Part shown: positions 57,612 through 64,000 of the stretch, one piece after another | Layout of the letters: each line of letters opens with the position of its first letter | How positions within the stretch are numbered: the first letter of the stretch is position 1 | Origin: Pseudalkalibacillus salsuginis | GTDB taxonomy: Bacteria > Bacillota > Bacilli > Bacillales > Fictibacillaceae | Reading direction: 5' to 3' | DNA: 64,000 nucleotides | Assembly (NCBI RefSeq): GCF_021646685.1 | Contig: NZ_JAKJHW010000002.1 | Location: 868,001-932,000, forward strand | The notes under the pieces: model-generated | What the model saw: only the letters and a program-made list of their open reading frames with translations | Databases searched by the model: none | What the model was told of the DNA's origin: nothing | Position numbers and translations under genes: made by a program

Positions 57612-59133
57612 AGCACTCTTTCCTCCTCTTCACTCTTCGCTGCTGCCATTTTTCCCTTTGATACGGATGATCTGTACGATAATGGCTGCCGCGGCTTTCC
57701 GTTCGCTGCAAGGCTGAGCCCGCAACCAACCAGCCTACTAAAATCTGATTTCGTTTCTTAATATCTTCTAAACTAGGAAATTCGTGTATCACAGTTGTAT
57801 TTAGATATCGTTCAAACCATCGGACAGCCTGGTTCAAACCACGTTCATCCCGTTCAATTCCGATATGATTGTTCATTATTTCACGTATTTCTTCAAACGT
57901 CGGTGAATCAGCTAGTACCTCGATTCCTTCCCACTCTGCTTCTAGCGTAAGCTCAACATCAGTTTCAGATCGTACCGTTTGGGCTAACCGATTTGCGAAG
58001 ACAACCCCTTCCAACAAGGAATTGCTTGCGAGTCGATTTGCCCCGTGCACACCCGTATTCGCTACCTCCCCAACAGCATACAAACCAGTGATTGAGGTAC
58101 GGCCGCCCACATCTGTTCCAACGCCCCCCATAGTAAAATGGGCACCAGGTGCAACAGGGATCAATCCTTTTTCGATAGAAACACGATTTTTTGCACATAA
58201 ACGTGTGACCGTCGGAAAACGCTTCTGAAAATCATTGATGTTCCTGATATCAAGGAATGTTTCCTTACCAGCCATTTGAGCCCTGTAAAGGACACGGGAA
58301 ACGACGTCACGCGGGGCTAAATCCTCTAGTGGATGCTCATTTTTCATAAGCCGGTTGCCGCTTTCATCTACTAAGGCCGCTCCTTCACCTCTGATCGCTT
58401 CGGTTACAAGGCCGACACTCTTCCCATCATCATTCACTAACAGCGTCGGATGGAACTGGATGAATTCCAAATCCGTCAGTTCTGCACCTGCATCATAGGC
58501 GAGGGCCAATCCATCTCCTGTTATGGTCGAAGCATTCGAGTTCAATGGATACAGACCTGATAAACCACCGGTTGCCAAAATGACAGCGCTGGCATAGGTT
58601 GCAGTCATTTCACCAAGCTCATCCATGCTCCAAACACCTATGCATCTATTGTTTTTAACGATCAGTTTTAGCACTGTCTCCCCTTCGACGACGAGGTTCT
58701 TCTCAATGATTCTCTTTTTCACAGTGTCGATCAGATGTTTTCCTGTTGAATCACCGCCGATATGAAGGATACGTGCATGGCTGTGAGCCCCTTCTTTTCC
58801 ATATTGATAAGTCCCATCTGGTTGGCGATCGAATTGGACGCCGAGCCCAACAAGCTTCTGGATCATTTCAAGCCCATCTGTTACAAGTTGCCTCGCCGCA
58901 GCTGTTTCGTTATGGAAACAACCGGCTTGCAACGTATCCAGAAAGTGATCATACCAGGCATCCTTTTCCTGCACCGCAGCTGCTATCCCACCTTGCGCTA
59001 AATAAGAATTGCTGTCCTCCAACCTTTTCTTTGTGAAAATCATCACATTCTTTTGTAAAGAAAGAAGCTCTGCAGTCATTAATCCAGAGAGTCCGCTTCC
59101 GATGATAAGGACATCCGTTTTTCGTGTTTTCAT
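57580..59133 (-). CDS. nadB: L-aspartate oxidase
   Basis: The 517-residue flavoprotein has the FAD motif VLIIGSGLSGLMTAEL and SNSYLAQGGIAAAV, then EGAHSHARILHIGGDSTGK, the active-site FHPT in LEFIQFHPTLLV, and VAPGAHFTMGGVGTDVGGRT. HGANRLASNSLLEGVVFA is the second flavin motif. It oxidises L-aspartate to iminoaspartate, the first step of NAD synthesis. The ATG at 59133 follows GGGAGG by seven bases; nine more codons upstream lack a site. Its promoter region is shared with the divergent nifS and has a palindrome expected to bind NiaR. Confidence 0.96.
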   Translation of the reverse strand: MKTRKTDVLIIGSGLSGLMTAELLSLQKNVMIFTKKRLEDSNSYLAQGGIAAAVQEKDAWYDHFLDTLQAGCFHNETAAARQLVTDGLEMIQKLVGLGVQFDRQPDGTYQYGKEGAHSHARILHIGGDSTGKHLIDTVKKRIIEKNLVVEGETVLKLIVKNNRCIGVWSMDELGEMTATYASAVILATGGLSGLYPLNSNASTITGDGLALAYDAGAELTDLEFIQFHPTLLVNDDGKSVGLVTEAIRGEGAALVDESGNRLMKNEHPLEDLAPRDVVSRVLYRAQMAGKETFLDIRNINDFQKRFPTVTRLCAKNRVSIEKGLIPVAPGAHFTMGGVGTDVGGRTSITGLYAVGEVANTGVHGANRLASNSLLEGVVFANRLAQTVRSETDVELTLEAEWEGIEVLADSPTFEEIREIMNNHIGIERDERGLNQAVRWFERYLNTTVIHEFPSLEDIKKRNQILVGWLVAGSALQRTESRGSHYRTDHPYQREKWQQRRVKRRKECYESVESTAGA

Positions 59134-59177
59134 AAAAGGACCTCCCAGACAGTTTAGCAAATCAGAATTATTTACAT

Positions 59178-59189
59178 GTGTCTTGACAC
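59178..59189. promoter_or_regulatory. Candidate NiaR operator between nadB and nifS
   Basis: GTGTC-TT-GACAC is a perfect palindrome core within ATGTGTCTTGACACCTAT, placed in the 111-bp divergent promoter region. In B. subtilis, NiaR (YrxA) represses both nadBCA and nifS from this region. TTGACA at 59184 could also serve as a -35 box for nifS. Confidence 0.65.
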
Positions 59190-59244
59190 CTATATTTACA
59201 CAAAACTAAACTTATAGCAAGAGGTTTTCTTTAGGAGGTTACCT

Positions 59245-60387
59245 ATGATTTATTTGGATCACGCTGCAACGACACCTATAGCGGAAACAGCATTACGTGT
59301 ATATTCTGAAGTTTCCAGAAGATATTTCGGGAATTCATCCAGTCTCCACGATATTGGAAGTGATGCTGAAACATTACTTGAAGAATCCCGCAGACAACTT
59401 GCCACCCACTTCAACGGCAATCCAAAAGGGGTCTATTTTACAAGCGGTGGATCGGAAAGCAACCATCTGGCCATTGTCTCGATAGTACACGGCAATGCAT
59501 CCAAGGGGAAGCATTTGATCACGACGGAGACTGAACACGCATCGGTCGCCAATACCTTTTTACTTTTGGAAAAGGAAGGTTTCCAGGTTACGAAAATACC
59601 TGTCGACTCAACAGGTATCATAAAGGTTGAGGCTTTAAGAGAAGCTTTGGAGGAGGATACGATCCTTGTGAGCATCGGACACGCCAATAGTGAAATCGGC
59701 ACTGTGCAGCCTTTAAAAGAAATCGGCATGCTCTTACAAGAACACGGCATCCTGTTCCATAGTGATTGTGTTCAAACATTCGGGAAAATTCCGATTGATG
59801 TGGAAGCCATCGGTTTGGATAGCATATCCATCTCAAGCCATAAAGTGTATGGACCTAAAGGAGTCGGGGCGTGTTATATTGCCCCAGATGTCTCCTGGTA
59901 CCCCACCATTCCAGGCTCATCCCATGAAAATGGATTCCGTGGAGGTACTGTGAATGTCCCAGGTAATGCTGCTTTCGTCACTGCCGCTGAGCAAATGATA
60001 GAGGGGATGTCCCGATATGAAGCACACTTCCGTAAGTTACGGAACAAGTTTATGGACTTCGCAAAGCATGAGGACCGGATCGTCGTTGAAGGACAACTTG
60101 CTGAACATCTGCCTGCAATCATCGGTTTCCGGATAAAAGGTATCGAAGGGCAATATATTATGCTAGAGCTTAACCGAAAAGGGTTCGCAGTTTCGACTGG
60201 ATCGGCATGCTCAGTCGGTAAACAATCCCCTTCAAAAACGATGCTTTCACTCGGCAGATCACCTGACGAAGCTAGAGAACTCGTCCGTATTTCGTTCGGA
60301 ATTTCAACCTCGGAAAAAGATGTTGAAGCCTTTGTCCAGGCACTCAAGGGGATTGTTTCAAGTATGAAACATGCTAAGTCCGTATAA
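59245..60387 (+). CDS. nifS: Cysteine desulfurase (NifS-type) for NadA Fe-S maturation
   Basis: The 380-residue PLP enzyme begins MIYLDHAATTPIAETAL and has FTSGGSESNHLAI, the TETEHASV motif, HSDCVQTFGKIPID, the PLP Lys in ISSHKVYGPKGVGA and the catalytic Cys in STGSACSVGKQSPS. It takes sulfur from cysteine. Next to nadBCA, NifS usually supplies the Fe-S cluster of NadA. AGGAGG lies seven bases before the ATG. In B. subtilis niaR follows nifS; here a sulfotransferase gene follows and no niaR gene is seen in the window. Confidence 0.94.
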   Translation: MIYLDHAATTPIAETALRVYSEVSRRYFGNSSSLHDIGSDAETLLEESRRQLATHFNGNPKGVYFTSGGSESNHLAIVSIVHGNASKGKHLITTETEHASVANTFLLLEKEGFQVTKIPVDSTGIIKVEALREALEEDTILVSIGHANSEIGTVQPLKEIGMLLQEHGILFHSDCVQTFGKIPIDVEAIGLDSISISSHKVYGPKGVGACYIAPDVSWYPTIPGSSHENGFRGGTVNVPGNAAFVTAAEQMIEGMSRYEAHFRKLRNKFMDFAKHEDRIVVEGQLAEHLPAIIGFRIKGIEGQYIMLELNRKGFAVSTGSACSVGKQSPSKTMLSLGRSPDEARELVRISFGISTSEKDVEAFVQALKGIVSSMKHAKSV

Positions 60388-60620
60388 GTAGAAATAGGAG
60401 GAGTGGTGTATTCCTAGAAAAGTTGAGCGGAATTCTGGAATTTCTTGAAGTCATCGTGGAAAAACACTCCACAATCCTGCAATATAATAATTATGTACCA
60501 TTAAACAATTCATAACTTTTGTAAAATTTCGCCGTATCTCTTAGATGATGGTCCAAGCTCTTTTCCTTATTCCACCATATGATAAATATGACTATTGATA
60601 CGGAAGAAGGGCGCAATCTT
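60388..60620. other. Gap between nifS and the sulfotransferase gene
   Basis: AGGAGGAG just after nifS is followed by GTGGTGTATTCC and a stop. Another frame reads VFLEKLSGILEFLEVIVEKH and ends after about 40 codons without a proper start. This may be the trace of a gene lost after nifS, but it is too short to identify. Confidence 0.4.
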
Positions 60621-61382
60621 ATGAAACAATATGGAAATAAACAAATCCAACCTTTCTTTGCCAATTCCATCGCCAAAAGCGGCACACATCTATTACGGCC
60701 ATTATTGGAGGGAATTCCTTCCTTGAATCATCACACTTTCATCTACCCTGGACGACTTGACCAATTAGAGGAACATAGGAGGATCCTGGCTACGATGGCC
60801 ACCAACCATTTCGCGAATGGGCATCTGCATTATTCACCCCAATACTCGGCACTTTTCAAGCATCTCAATATGAAACAGTTATTTTTATATCGTGATCCGA
60901 GAGACATTGTCGTTTCGTATGCCTACTTTTTCATGAAGTTCAAAGGCCATCCTTATGAGCGCTACTTCACCGAAAATAACATGAACATCAAAGAAAGATG
61001 CACGGCATTGATCAACGGATTCAATACTGTATACGCTCACCGTTCGAACATCAATATGTTCTATCAAAATTTCTTAGGCTGGATGTCTGAGGCGAATATT
61101 CTACTCGTACCTTATGAAAGTCTTGTCCACTCTAAAGAATCTCAGAGAAACGAACTCAGGAAAATCCTCCGATTCTTGGAGGTTGAAAAAAGGCCGATGA
61201 AAATCGAGGAGATCGTCAATATGATGCAAGCCAATGTAGATCCTGCCAAATCCCCTACATTCCGTAAAGGACAAGCTGGAAATTGGCAGATGATATTTGA
61301 TGAAGAAATAAAGAATCAATTCAAGGCTATTGCAGGTGACCTTTTAATCAAGCTGGGTTATGAAAATAATCATGACTGGTAG
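60621..61382 (+). CDS. PAPS-dependent sulfotransferase-like protein
   Basis: The 253-residue protein has the sulfotransferase 5'-phosphosulfate loop in FANSIAKSGTHLLRPLLEGI, the 3'-phosphate motif in QLFLYRDPRDIVVSYAYFFM and the C-terminal RKGQAGNWQMIFDEE (RKGxxGxW). These bind PAPS and transfer sulfate to a hydroxyl or amine. The acceptor cannot be predicted. Sulfotransferases are uncommon in Bacillaceae. The ATG at 60621 follows GGAAGAAGGG by nine bases; an ATG 14 codons earlier has no site. It is monocistronic and convergent with a small gene that owns the terminator between them. Confidence 0.85.
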   Translation: MKQYGNKQIQPFFANSIAKSGTHLLRPLLEGIPSLNHHTFIYPGRLDQLEEHRRILATMATNHFANGHLHYSPQYSALFKHLNMKQLFLYRDPRDIVVSYAYFFMKFKGHPYERYFTENNMNIKERCTALINGFNTVYAHRSNINMFYQNFLGWMSEANILLVPYESLVHSKESQRNELRKILRFLEVEKRPMKIEEIVNMMQANVDPAKSPTFRKGQAGNWQMIFDEEIKNQFKAIAGDLLIKLGYENNHDW

Positions 61383-61397
61383 AATCACTTAGTCTGT

Positions 61398-61430
61398 AAA
61401 AAAGCCTCTCTGAAGACTCCTTCAAAGAGG
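61398..61430 (-). terminator. Terminator of the 93-residue protein gene
   Basis: On the minus strand, the CCTCTTTGAAG / CTTCAGAGAGG hairpin is followed by CTTTTTTAC. In the plus direction a long T-run is missing, so it mainly serves the minus gene. Confidence 0.8.
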
Positions 61431-61460
61431 TTACCTAGCAGGTTCTATTTGGTTGTTCAG

Positions 61461-61742
61461 TTAAAAAAATAAGGTCTCTTTCAGATAAAAATACACATTC
61501 TGGAGCTTAAGGGTCGTTCCCTCGATCCGGTCGACTTCTTTTTCTGTTGCGACTGTAATCATGATCCTTGCCTCTCCATTCCTTTCAATCGTACCGTATA
61601 GCTCCTCTGTGGAGAAATATACGGTCTTTCCTTCCCTTATCTGTGAACATAAATCCTCGAATGATTGAATATAGGTTTTATTTTCGCTTTCTACTACTGT
61701 TTTGTTCACTTGAGCAAAACGTTCTAACCCAATGTTCAACAT
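61461..61742 (-). CDS. Small protein of unknown function
   Basis: The 93-residue protein (MLNIGLERFAQVNKTVVESE to YFYLKETLFF) is acidic to neutral and without signal or membrane segments. SFEDLCSQIREGKTVYFSTE and NGEARIMITVATEKEVDRIE suggest a small alpha/beta fold. The family is not recognised. GGGGGGAGAATG gives a GAGA-type site before the ATG, and a good terminator follows. It diverges from ytvI. Confidence 0.7.
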   Translation of the reverse strand: MLNIGLERFAQVNKTVVESENKTYIQSFEDLCSQIREGKTVYFSTEELYGTIERNGEARIMITVATEKEVDRIEGTTLKLQNVYFYLKETLFF

Positions 61743-62042
61743 TCTCCCCCCTTCTTGCTATACTTGTAGAATAACAGAAATAAAGGTGTTATTATTATAT
61801 AAATTGACAAAAAACGAATAAAATTTCATAAATAGTGTTATAGGAACAGACCTTTCTATTCATATGAATTCGAAACCCGCCTGTTTTACATAACTATATT
61901 ACTATAAAATACCTATTTAAAATCACATCGTGTTTGTCGATTTTTTTAGAATAGCTGTTCTTTTCACTTTTAAAAGGTATAATAATGATAATTTATATTT
62001 GACAAAAACCAAATAGGTTTTTGTCTTTAAGGAGACACAAAG
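61743..62042. other. AT-rich divergent promoter region
   Basis: No gene was seen. Several A/T runs fit promoters. The inverted repeat at 62001-62025 lies just before the ytvI ribosome binding site. Confidence 0.5.
62001..62025 (+). promoter_or_regulatory. Perfect 10-bp inverted repeat before ytvI
   Basis: GACAAAAACC - AAATA - GGTTTTTGTC, followed by TTTAAGGAGACAC. The hairpin ends six bases before the AAGGAG ribosome binding site, so it could mark an operator or an RNA hairpin that affects ytvI translation. TTGACA overlaps the left arm at 61999. Confidence 0.55.
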
Positions 62043-63074
62043 TTGGAGTTGAAGAAATACATTCCGTTCCTGTTACTTATCGGTTTCATTATTTTTCTAA
62101 TTCCATACAGTATTCCGCTCGTGTTAGCTCTTTTGACAGCTATACTGCTTGAGCCTTTTGTAAAACTGTTGATACGGTCGTTTTCACTGAAACGGGTCTG
62201 GAGTGTAACCTTTACATTTACACTGTTTCTTGCTTTGATGGCGCTCGGTACGTATTGGGCAGTTACCACATTGGTTGTCCAGATCATTGATTTTACTGAA
62301 CAACTTCCACAATACGCCCAATATATCTTTGAAAACGTTGAAAGCCTTGTTTTCCAATTGGAGCAGTATTATCAGGAAATACCCCCTGAATATGTTTCCA
62401 CAATTCAGGATGCGCTTAACGATCTAAGGCAATTTTCAGTCGACTTCCTTTCGAATATCGCGAATGGCTTGGTCGGATTCCTTACAGCAGTACCGGTTCT
62501 GCTCATCAAGCTGCTCATTTATCTTGTGAGTTTATTCTTGATCAGCCTGGACCTTCCAAAGATCCATTCTGGGTTTCTCAACCTATTTTCTGAAAAAGCG
62601 AAAGAGAAAGTCCAACTCGTACTTCAACAGCTTTCACTTGCATTCATCGGTTTTCTTAGAGCTCAAGTGATCTTGAGTTTCCTTACATTCATCATCGCTT
62701 GGATCGGTCTATTGGTTTTGAACGTCAAATACGCCTTGGTCTTTTCTCTATTGATTGTCATTGTAGATATCCTTCCGATTCTCGGAGCAGGTTCGTTCCT
62801 TGTACCCTGGGCCTTGTACAATCTATATGTAGGCGATCAGCGGTTAGCGATCGGTTTGCTCGTCCTCTTCCTATTGATAACGATTTTCCGAAGGATCATA
62901 GAACCGAAGATCCTGGGCTCGAGCCTTGGAATCAGCGCTTTGGCGGCACTTGCAAGTCTATATATCGGTTTTGCCCTGTTAGGTATAGTCGGGTTGATCA
63001 TCGGACCAGCGTTAGTCATCATCATAAAGTCCCTTGTTAAAGCGGGCTTCCTGAATGTTAAAATTGATTTTTAG
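62043..63074 (+). CDS. ytvI: Sporulation-type AI-2E-family membrane protein YtvI
   Basis: The 343-residue protein has about eight membrane helices. The AI-2E transporter superfamily pattern is in LIPYSIPLVLALLTAILLEP, the central amphipathic loop (FTEQLPQYAQYIFENVESLV), then KAKEKVQLVLQQLSLAFIGF, VIVDILPILGAGSFLVPWAL and the C-terminal IIEPKILGSSLGISALAAL. YtvI of B. subtilis belongs to this family and is linked to sporulation; the transported solute is unknown. The start is TTG at 62043 with AAGGAG eight bases before. A strong terminator follows the stop. Confidence 0.87.
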   Translation: MELKKYIPFLLLIGFIIFLIPYSIPLVLALLTAILLEPFVKLLIRSFSLKRVWSVTFTFTLFLALMALGTYWAVTTLVVQIIDFTEQLPQYAQYIFENVESLVFQLEQYYQEIPPEYVSTIQDALNDLRQFSVDFLSNIANGLVGFLTAVPVLLIKLLIYLVSLFLISLDLPKIHSGFLNLFSEKAKEKVQLVLQQLSLAFIGFLRAQVILSFLTFIIAWIGLLVLNVKYALVFSLLIVIVDILPILGAGSFLVPWALYNLYVGDQRLAIGLLVLFLLITIFRRIIEPKILGSSLGISALAALASLYIGFALLGIVGLIIGPALVIIIKSLVKAGFLNVKIDF

Positions 63075-63106
63075 GAGGTGGACCACGATTGGTCGACCTC
63101 TTTTTT
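63073..63106 (+). terminator. Terminator of ytvI
   Basis: GAGGTGGACCA - CGAT - TGGTCGACCTC is followed by TTTTTT. It begins at the stop codon. Confidence 0.9.
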
Positions 63107-63285
63107 CATAGCTCGGACTTTTGGCTTAATTTTCTTGGAACGATGAAAGTGAACTGTATTGATGACGATGTCTAAGGATAAGACCTAAAATAAACGTCAC
63201 ATTTAAGGAAGGAATATGAATAACATTAGAAGAATGCTTAATACTGATGACTTTTGTCGAAGTACCTGGCAAAGGGGGTGAAAAG

Positions 63286-64000
63286 TTGAAGCCATTTGAA
63301 CAAACACTATTAGATAGTTATCCAGAGCCTTATATACTTCTTGTTTTTATAGATGAACAGCAAGGACACGTCAATTATATCAATGAAGCCGCAAGGGAAG
63401 TCCTTCAGACGGATAAAAGTTGTATCGGGCAACCTATTGAAAGGATATTCCCCAATCCGAAGACCTTTACCGATTCATGCAGACAAGCCATAGAAGATGG
63501 TCAACCAGTGATTCTCGAACATTTTTCCATTTTACCGAATGACCTCATGTTCGAATCAGTCAGAATAATGCCTTTATGTCCCCAAAGCGGTGCTGACTAT
63601 TGTGGGGTCATTTTAGATACCCCATATAAAGCGACGAAGATGATGACAGATGAACGGATGTTGCAGTCTATTTTCCTGTCTTCTCCAAATGCAGTTTTAA
63701 TACAAAATGTGGATGGGGAAGTGTACAACGTCAATCCAGCTTTCACGGAAATGTTCGGGTGGAAGGATTACGAGGTGATCGGTAACTCGGTCTCATTATT
63801 CCCATCCGGTTACGAGAAAGAATATGAAGAAATCGTACGCCAATTACGACAAAATGATACATATCTAGTTACGAATACAAAACGTGTACATAAAAATGGC
63901 ATCATTAAAGATGTGTCGATCTGTTACATGAACATTTACAATCATAGAAGGGAACGGACTGCTGTAGCAAGGTTATACATCGATATCTCTAAACAGATCC
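63286..64000 (+). CDS. PAS-domain sensor protein, incomplete at the window edge
   Basis: A TTG at 63286, six bases after AAAGGGGG, opens a frame that runs off the window after 238 codons. It encodes KPFEQTLLDSYPEPYILLVF, a first PAS-like domain (about 10-110; NYINEAAREVLQTDKSCIGQ) and a second PAS (about 125-238; SIFLSSPNAVLIQNVDGEVY, MFGWKDYEVIGNSVSLFPSG, RVHKNGIIKDVSICYMN). No output domain is visible yet; a histidine kinase, GGDEF/EAL or HTH module may follow. It has no signal peptide. It may start an operon, 180 bp after the ytvI terminator. Confidence 0.8.
   Translation, partial: MKPFEQTLLDSYPEPYILLVFIDEQQGHVNYINEAAREVLQTDKSCIGQPIERIFPNPKTFTDSCRQAIEDGQPVILEHFSILPNDLMFESVRIMPLCPQSGADYCGVILDTPYKATKMMTDERMLQSIFLSSPNAVLIQNVDGEVYNVNPAFTEMFGWKDYEVIGNSVSLFPSGYEKEYEEIVRQLRQNDTYLVTNTKRVHKNGIIKDVSICYMNIYNHRRERTAVARLYIDISKQI

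Noticed and set aside
60435-60515. Small TTG frame after nifS (about 30 codons, SGILEFLEVIVEKH)
   Set aside because: The AGGAGGAG site is more than 20 bases upstream and a stop in the first frame separates them; reported only as a trace.
1-64000. tRNA, rRNA, prophage or integrated element boundaries
   Set aside because: No tRNA cloverleaf, rRNA sequence, integrase, phage structural gene or flanking attachment repeat was recognised in the window.

Overview
The window is a chromosomal stretch from a low-to-moderate GC, endospore-forming Gram-positive bacterium, most likely a member of the Bacillaceae. The pointers are strong AGGAGG-type ribosome binding sites, frequent TTG and GTG starts, a YtvI-type sporulation membrane protein, an intracellular subtilisin with the LIPY motif, a divergent nifS / nadBCA locus, a DctB/DctS/DctR-type sensory locus and a perfect CcpA cre site. 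I see no rRNA, tRNA, CRISPR array, phage genes or intact insertion sequence.

Layout. 0-7.4 kb: phosphatase, two-component system, extended SDR plus alpha/beta hydrolase, NlpC/P60 endopeptidase, SDR. 7.4-15 kb: accessory, gene-poor DNA with a few intact genes (P-loop kinase-like protein, monooxygenase-like protein, SDR, M14 carboxypeptidase, VOC protein) and many broken ones (MFS transporter, ECF sigma factor, uridine kinase, GNAT, VOC). 15-28 kb: VTT membrane protein, a sigma factor co-transcribed with a ClpP paralogue, small proteins, iron alcohol dehydrogenase, cold-shock protein, SMP-30 protein, and an FAD oxidase / half-MFS / hydrolase cluster. 28-35 kb: a TAXI-TRAP uptake operon (receptor, DUF1850, fused permease) with FAH-family and SDR enzymes, under a promoter overlapped by a cre site and diverging from iadA. 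36.6-43 kb: a citrate/dicarboxylate-type sensor kinase and regulator diverging from an orphan TRAP-type binding protein, followed by DUF3870, glaH and lhgO (glutarate to L-2-hydroxyglutarate to 2-oxoglutarate). 43-46.5 kb: BrkB protein and decayed genes. 46.5-48.5 kb: a secreted peptide precursor with five DPVWPD(G/S)P copies, divergent from an XRE-TPR regulator. 48.6-55 kb: membrane proteins, intracellular subtilisin, MFS transporter, terpene-cyclase-like repeat protein, YczE-like protein. 55.6-64 kb: nadA-nadC-nadB, nifS, a sulfotransferase, ytvI and the start of a PAS sensor gene.

Most interesting. (1) The repeat peptide precursor plus XRE-TPR regulator has the architecture of an RNPP quorum-sensing pair with a repeated signal, and I know of no described system using this motif. 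(2) glaH has a leader of about 160 nt ending in a 15-bp intrinsic terminator, preceded by a perfect 6+6 inverted repeat on the -35 box; it matches no riboswitch class I recognise. (3) At least ten genes are broken by small deletions, frameshifts, nonsense changes or lost start codons, with no mobile element beside them. Several repeat families (20-21 bp, 53 bp and a 110-175 bp element directly downstream of stop codons) fill the gaps.
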